DNA from: Odontesthes bonariensis
Taxonomy: Eukaryota > Chordata > Actinopteri > Atheriniformes > Atherinopsidae
Direction of reading: 5' to 3'
NCBI RefSeq assembly: GCF_027942865.1
Contig: NC_134509.1
Location: 31,050,197 to 31,114,196, forward strand
Length of the DNA: 64,000 nucleotides
The position numbers and the translations under genes were made by a program. How positions within the stretch are numbered: the first letter of the stretch is position 1; every line of letters starts with the position of its first letter. The notes under the pieces are model-generated. The model was given only the letters and a program-made list of their open reading frames with translations, was not told where the DNA came from and did not search any database. This document shows, in pieces, positions 63,291 through 64,000 of this stretch.

Positions 63291-64000
63291 AATATAGCTG
63301 CAAGCAGCGATATGGGGGCCTAGCAGAATGGCACAATAGGGAAGGCTTGGGCTGCTCAGGAAGGCTTCGTGAGTCCATGCACCAAGTTTGGCCTCGATAC
63401 ATCAATGCATTGCAGAGATATGGCCAAATGTCCCGTTTGCGTGTCGGCGTAGAGTTTGATTGGCTGCCGCGGGTAAACGGAAGTGTAATAAAAAAATCCA
63501 CGTAATAATTTATGTGCGGCTTGGTCTGAAGATTCTATGTACCAAGTCCTGTGATGATTAGGCAATCTGCGTGGCCTGAAATGCTTTTTTAAGGTTTTCG
63601 ATTAAATTCAAAATGGCGGTAAATCCAAGATGGCGCTGATGACGTCATGAGGTGCGTTGACCTCGACTATATCGAGGGATTAAAATGATACCTCATTTGT
63701 GACATTTGGACCAAGGGCTCCAAAGATATGAGCAAAAATGCATTTTAGCTGCTTATAGCGCCACCTATTGGCCAAACGTCATCAAACTTCTTGGGCCTCT
63801 TACCTCAGTGGTCTTGAGTCTGTGTTAGAAGTTTGACATCATAATATCAAATGGTTGCCAAGATATGACCTCACTTCCGGTTTGGGGGCGTCAACCTCGA
63901 GTTTGATTGGCTTTTATGAAAAAATGGAAGCCTAATTAAAAATTCCACACGATAACTTTTGTGCGGCTTGGTCTTAAGAGTCTATGTGCCAAGTTTCGTG
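63291..64000. repeat. Dispersed teleost repeat, continues past the window
   Basis: Starts AATATAGCTGCAAGCAGCGA, followed by blocks such as CCATGCACCAAGTTTGG, AAGATGGCGCTGATGACGTC and GCGCCACCTATTGGCC. CCAAGTTT-type blocks recur within it (63380, 63540, 63990), so it has internal repetition. I recognise it as a common interspersed sequence in fish but cannot name the family. It lies in the trmt1 intron after the fifth coding exon. Confidence 0.55.

Overview
The window is vertebrate nuclear DNA, almost certainly from a teleost fish. It has split genes with GT-AG introns, long CA/TG microsatellites, and mobile elements typical of ray-finned fish: Rex3-type RTE retrotransposons, Tc1-like and PIF/Harbinger DNA transposons, and a foldback element. 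I worked only by reading the sequence and from knowledge of the families; no search was run.

Three protein-coding genes are supported exon by exon. stx10 (syntaxin 10, + strand, 7230-13088) is complete, with nine coding exons and 247 residues. nacc1 (BTB/POZ-BEN nuclear protein NAC1, - strand, CDS 41456-28898) is complete, with seven coding exons and 578 residues. trmt1 (tRNA guanine-26 dimethyltransferase, + strand, from 55726) is cut by the window end after five coding exons and 319 codons. Order and relative strands match human 19p13.13 (TRMT1-NACC1-STX10) read in the opposite direction, which supports all three orthology calls. The genes are not an operon and share no pathway: the products are a trans-Golgi/endosome SNARE, a transcriptional corepressor and a tRNA-modifying enzyme.

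Layout: 1-691, nothing recognised. 692-4043, a full-length Rex3-like LINE with a target-site duplication. 4056-7129, intergenic. 7130-13796, stx10 with promoter and poly(A) signal. 13797-18414, intergenic, with a long TG tract, a CTCF-like motif and a Tc1-like relic. 18415-28897, a 10.5 kb stretch almost free of mobile elements, holding the nacc1 3' UTR of uncertain length, many CA/TG tracts and a divergent pair of CTCF-like sites. 28898-41481, nacc1 exons; its introns carry a Harbinger element nested in an older element, a Tc1-like relic, a nearly intact Tc1-like transposon and an unexplained 75-codon candidate exon. 41482-48860, the first nacc1 intron(s) and CpG-rich candidate promoters. 48861-53950, intergenic, with a Harbinger-like element and a damaged Rex3 copy. 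53951-62925, trmt1; its fourth coding intron holds a second Harbinger copy and a 784-bp near-perfect palindrome inserted in a Tc1-like relic. 63291-64000, the start of another dispersed repeat.

The most interesting items are the palindrome with TTAA duplications, the two Harbinger copies with CAG duplications, the paired CTCF-like sites and the candidate alternative nacc1 exon.
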